Source: Schleiferiaceae bacterium (GTDB lineage Bacteria > Bacteroidota > Bacteroidia > Flavobacteriales > Schleiferiaceae). Taken from it: a DNA stretch of 15,579 bases. Shown one piece after another: positions 13,958-15,579 of the stretch. The notes under the pieces were generated by a model, which ran no database searches, was not told where the DNA came from, and saw nothing but the letters and a program-made list of their open reading frames with translations. The position numbers and the translations under genes are program-made. Location: the NCBI GenBank assembly GCA_025210575.1, contig JAOARK010000276.1:1-15579 (forward strand), given 5' to 3'. Numbering within the stretch: the stretch's first letter is position 1; each line of letters opens with the position of its first letter.

Positions 13958-15579
13958 ATGGGTCACCAACTGATTACATCTACAAAGAATGAAGATCAGA
14001 AAAAAGCTTTTACCCAAAGCCTCTTAAATGATATTCATGCCTTTGAGCAAATGCTCAATTCAAATCTTTTTGAAAACGATTGCATACGCATAGGTGCAGA
14101 ACAAGAGCTTGTAATCGTGGGTAAGGATTGGATGCCTTTTGCAGGATATCAATATTTATTGAACGAAGCTAAAGACCCCGACTTCACCACCGAATTGGGA
14201 CGCTTCAATTTGGAAATAAACCTTCCTCCTTTTCAATTCGAAAAAAGTGCTCTAAGAGAGATGGAAAACCTGCTCGCCCTGAAGTTGAAAAAGCTAAGAT
14301 CCATCGCTCAAAAAAATGACTCTGAAATACTCTTAACGGGTATACTACCTACCATCCATTGGGACCATTTAAAGTTTGACTGGATGACCCCTAACCCTCG
14401 TTACGAGGAGCTCAATAACCTAATGAAATCTAAGCGGGCCTCGAATTTTGAAATAGATATTAGGGGGCTAGATGAACTAAAAGCTGCACATCCAAACATT
14501 CTCTTCGAGGCCTGCAATACTAGCTTTCAAGTACATTTACAAATACCACAAGATAAATTCGCTGAGCGTTACAATTGGGCACAACTCATAGCAGGACCCG
14601 TTCTTGCGGCTTCGTGCAACTCTCCTTTGCTTATGAGTAAACGACTTTGGTCTGAAACACGCATTGCACTTTTTCAGCAAAGTATAGATACGCGTAACAG
14701 TAATTATTTGAAAAGGGAAATTGAACCCCGCGTAAGTTTTGGACGCAAATGGATAAAGGAATCAGTCCTTGAATTGTATCAAGAGAATGTAGCCCATTAC
14801 AACCTGCTCATTGCTCCTAAAAAAAAGGAAAACAGTGTCACAACATTAGAAAATGGAGGAATCCCTAAACTTCCTGCCCTTTGCATTCATAACGGAACAG
14901 TTTACAGCTGGAATAGAGCCTGCTACGGAATCTCTGACAACGGAAAACCTCATCTAAGAATTGAGAACAGATACCTACCTGCGGGTCCAACCATTATTGA
15001 TGAAATGGCCAACGCTGCATTTTGGCTTGGGTTGATGATGGGCATGCCGAACAAATACAAACGCTTGTTTGAGAAGGGTGATTTTGATTCTACTCGCCAA
15101 AACTTTTACAGAGCTGCACAATTTGGAATAGACGCAACCATGAAATGGTTTAACAAAACCATACCCGTTCAAAAATTAATCTTAGATCAATTGCTTCCCA
15201 TGGCAAAAGAGGGTTTAGACCAAATGAACATCGATATTGAGGATTCTGAGCGCTACTTAAAAGTTATTGAAGAACGAGTAAAAACTAAACAAACCGGATC
15301 TAAATGGACCCAAAAGAACTTCACCTTACTATTAGAAAAGAGCACAAAATTTGAAGCTACAACTTCAATAACAAGAGCCTTAACCAAAAAATGCTGGAGC
15401 GATGAGCCGGTGCATACATGGGAAAAATTAGAAGTTGATCTCGGAGATGACCATAAGCATTTTTACACGGTAAGACACCTTATGAAAACCGATATCGTAA
15501 CCCTTCAAGAAGATGATATTTTGGATTTAGCCATCAATCTCATGGTTTGGAAAAACATCCGATACGTTATGGTTGAAAA
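13958..15579 (+). CDS. Glutamate-cysteine-ligase-like (GCS2 superfamily) protein with C-terminal CBS domain (partial)
   Basis: An open frame of 540 codons runs from the ATG at 13958 off the right edge. Residues about 40-400 resemble the GCS2/YbdK carboxylate-amine ligase superfamily: I-G-A-E-Q-E-L (45-51), E-L-G-R-F-N-L-E-I-N (79-88), I-L-P-T-I (129-133), F-Q-V-H (190-193) and R-I-E-N-R-Y-L-P-A-G-P (334-344), which supply the acidic and basic residues used for ATP, metal and substrate. A helical segment follows (400-470). From about 503, V-R-H-L-M-K-T-D-I-V-T-L-Q-E-D-D and the I-R-Y-V-M-V-E stretch form most of a first CBS motif; a second CBS motif is expected beyond the edge. CBS pairs usually sense adenine nucleotides, so regulation of ligase activity by energy charge is a reasonable inference. 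The true substrate is unknown. An upstream ATG (13948) is out of frame and gives only 14 codons. The gene follows the outer-membrane protein gene after 78 nt. Confidence 0.85.
   Translation, partial: MGHQLITSTKNEDQKKAFTQSLLNDIHAFEQMLNSNLFENDCIRIGAEQELVIVGKDWMPFAGYQYLLNEAKDPDFTTELGRFNLEINLPPFQFEKSALREMENLLALKLKKLRSIAQKNDSEILLTGILPTIHWDHLKFDWMTPNPRYEELNNLMKSKRASNFEIDIRGLDELKAAHPNILFEACNTSFQVHLQIPQDKFAERYNWAQLIAGPVLAASCNSPLLMSKRLWSETRIALFQQSIDTRNSNYLKREIEPRVSFGRKWIKESVLELYQENVAHYNLLIAPKKKENSVTTLENGGIPKLPALCIHNGTVYSWNRACYGISDNGKPHLRIENRYLPAGPTIIDEMANAAFWLGLMMGMPNKYKRLFEKGDFDSTRQNFYRAAQFGIDATMKWFNKTIPVQKLILDQLLPMAKEGLDQMNIDIEDSERYLKVIEERVKTKQTGSKWTQKNFTLLLEKSTKFEATTSITRALTKKCWSDEPVHTWEKLEVDLGDDHKHFYTVRHLMKTDIVTLQEDDILDLAINLMVWKNIRYVMVE

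Noticed and set aside
13948..13992. ATG-initiated 14-codon ORF before the GCS2-CBS gene, considered as a leader peptide
   Set aside because: It overlaps the real start out of frame, has no run of a regulatory amino acid, and no attenuator hairpin follows.
14975..15172. 65-codon minus-strand frame inside the GCS2-CBS gene
   Set aside because: It is contained entirely in a long frame with conserved ligase motifs and has no upstream signals.
1..15579. Mobile element, defence island, CRISPR, or tRNA/attachment site
   Set aside because: No transposase, integrase, restriction, Cas or toxin-antitoxin motifs, no direct-repeat array and no cloverleaf were found. Gene content and composition look like uniform core chromosome.

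Overview
The window looks like an ordinary chromosomal segment of a Bacteroidota bacterium, probably Flavobacteriales-like. The DNA is AT-rich. Almost every exported protein has a short signal peptide ending in A-Q or S-Q. There is a TonB-dependent receptor, a lipoprotein with an OmpA C-terminal domain, a very large outer-membrane protein of a type I associate with Bacteroidota, and few Shine-Dalgarno sequences. Promoter-like sites resemble the Bacteroidota pattern TTG-N~19-TAnnTTTG rather than the E. coli one. I see no tRNA, rRNA, CRISPR array, insertion sequence, integrase or phage gene. Coding density is high; the longest gap is the 169-base divergent spacer at 10315-10483.

Layout: (1) 1-4141, minus strand: a tightly packed three-gene unit read as HD-domain phosphohydrolase, then TonB-dependent receptor, then a large exported TPR protein cut by the window edge. 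The first pair overlaps by 17 nt with a TTG start, and the second pair is separated by 1 nt. (2) 4201-7747, plus strand, divergent from the first unit: an HtrA-like secreted serine protease with one PDZ domain, two exported proteins of unknown function, and a small two-helix membrane protein. (3) 7744-10314, minus strand, converging on unit 2 with overlapping stop codons: an OmpA-family coiled-coil lipoprotein followed by the ComM/YifB AAA+ ATPase. (4) 10484-15579, plus strand, divergent from ompA: a 1131-residue outer-membrane protein and then a glutamate-cysteine-ligase-like protein carrying a CBS domain at its C-terminus, truncated by the window end.

Most of the content is envelope biology: uptake across the outer membrane, periplasmic proteolysis, and peptidoglycan anchoring. 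ComM (natural-transformation branch migration) and the GCS2-CBS protein are cytoplasmic. No gene set here clearly forms an undescribed system. The most promising leads are the coupled HD / TonB receptor / TPR operon, the GCS2-like + CBS architecture, the uncharacterised large outer-membrane protein, and several inverted repeats lying within a few bases of start codons, one of them centred on a promoter-like 10-mer that recurs at exactly the same distance from another start codon.
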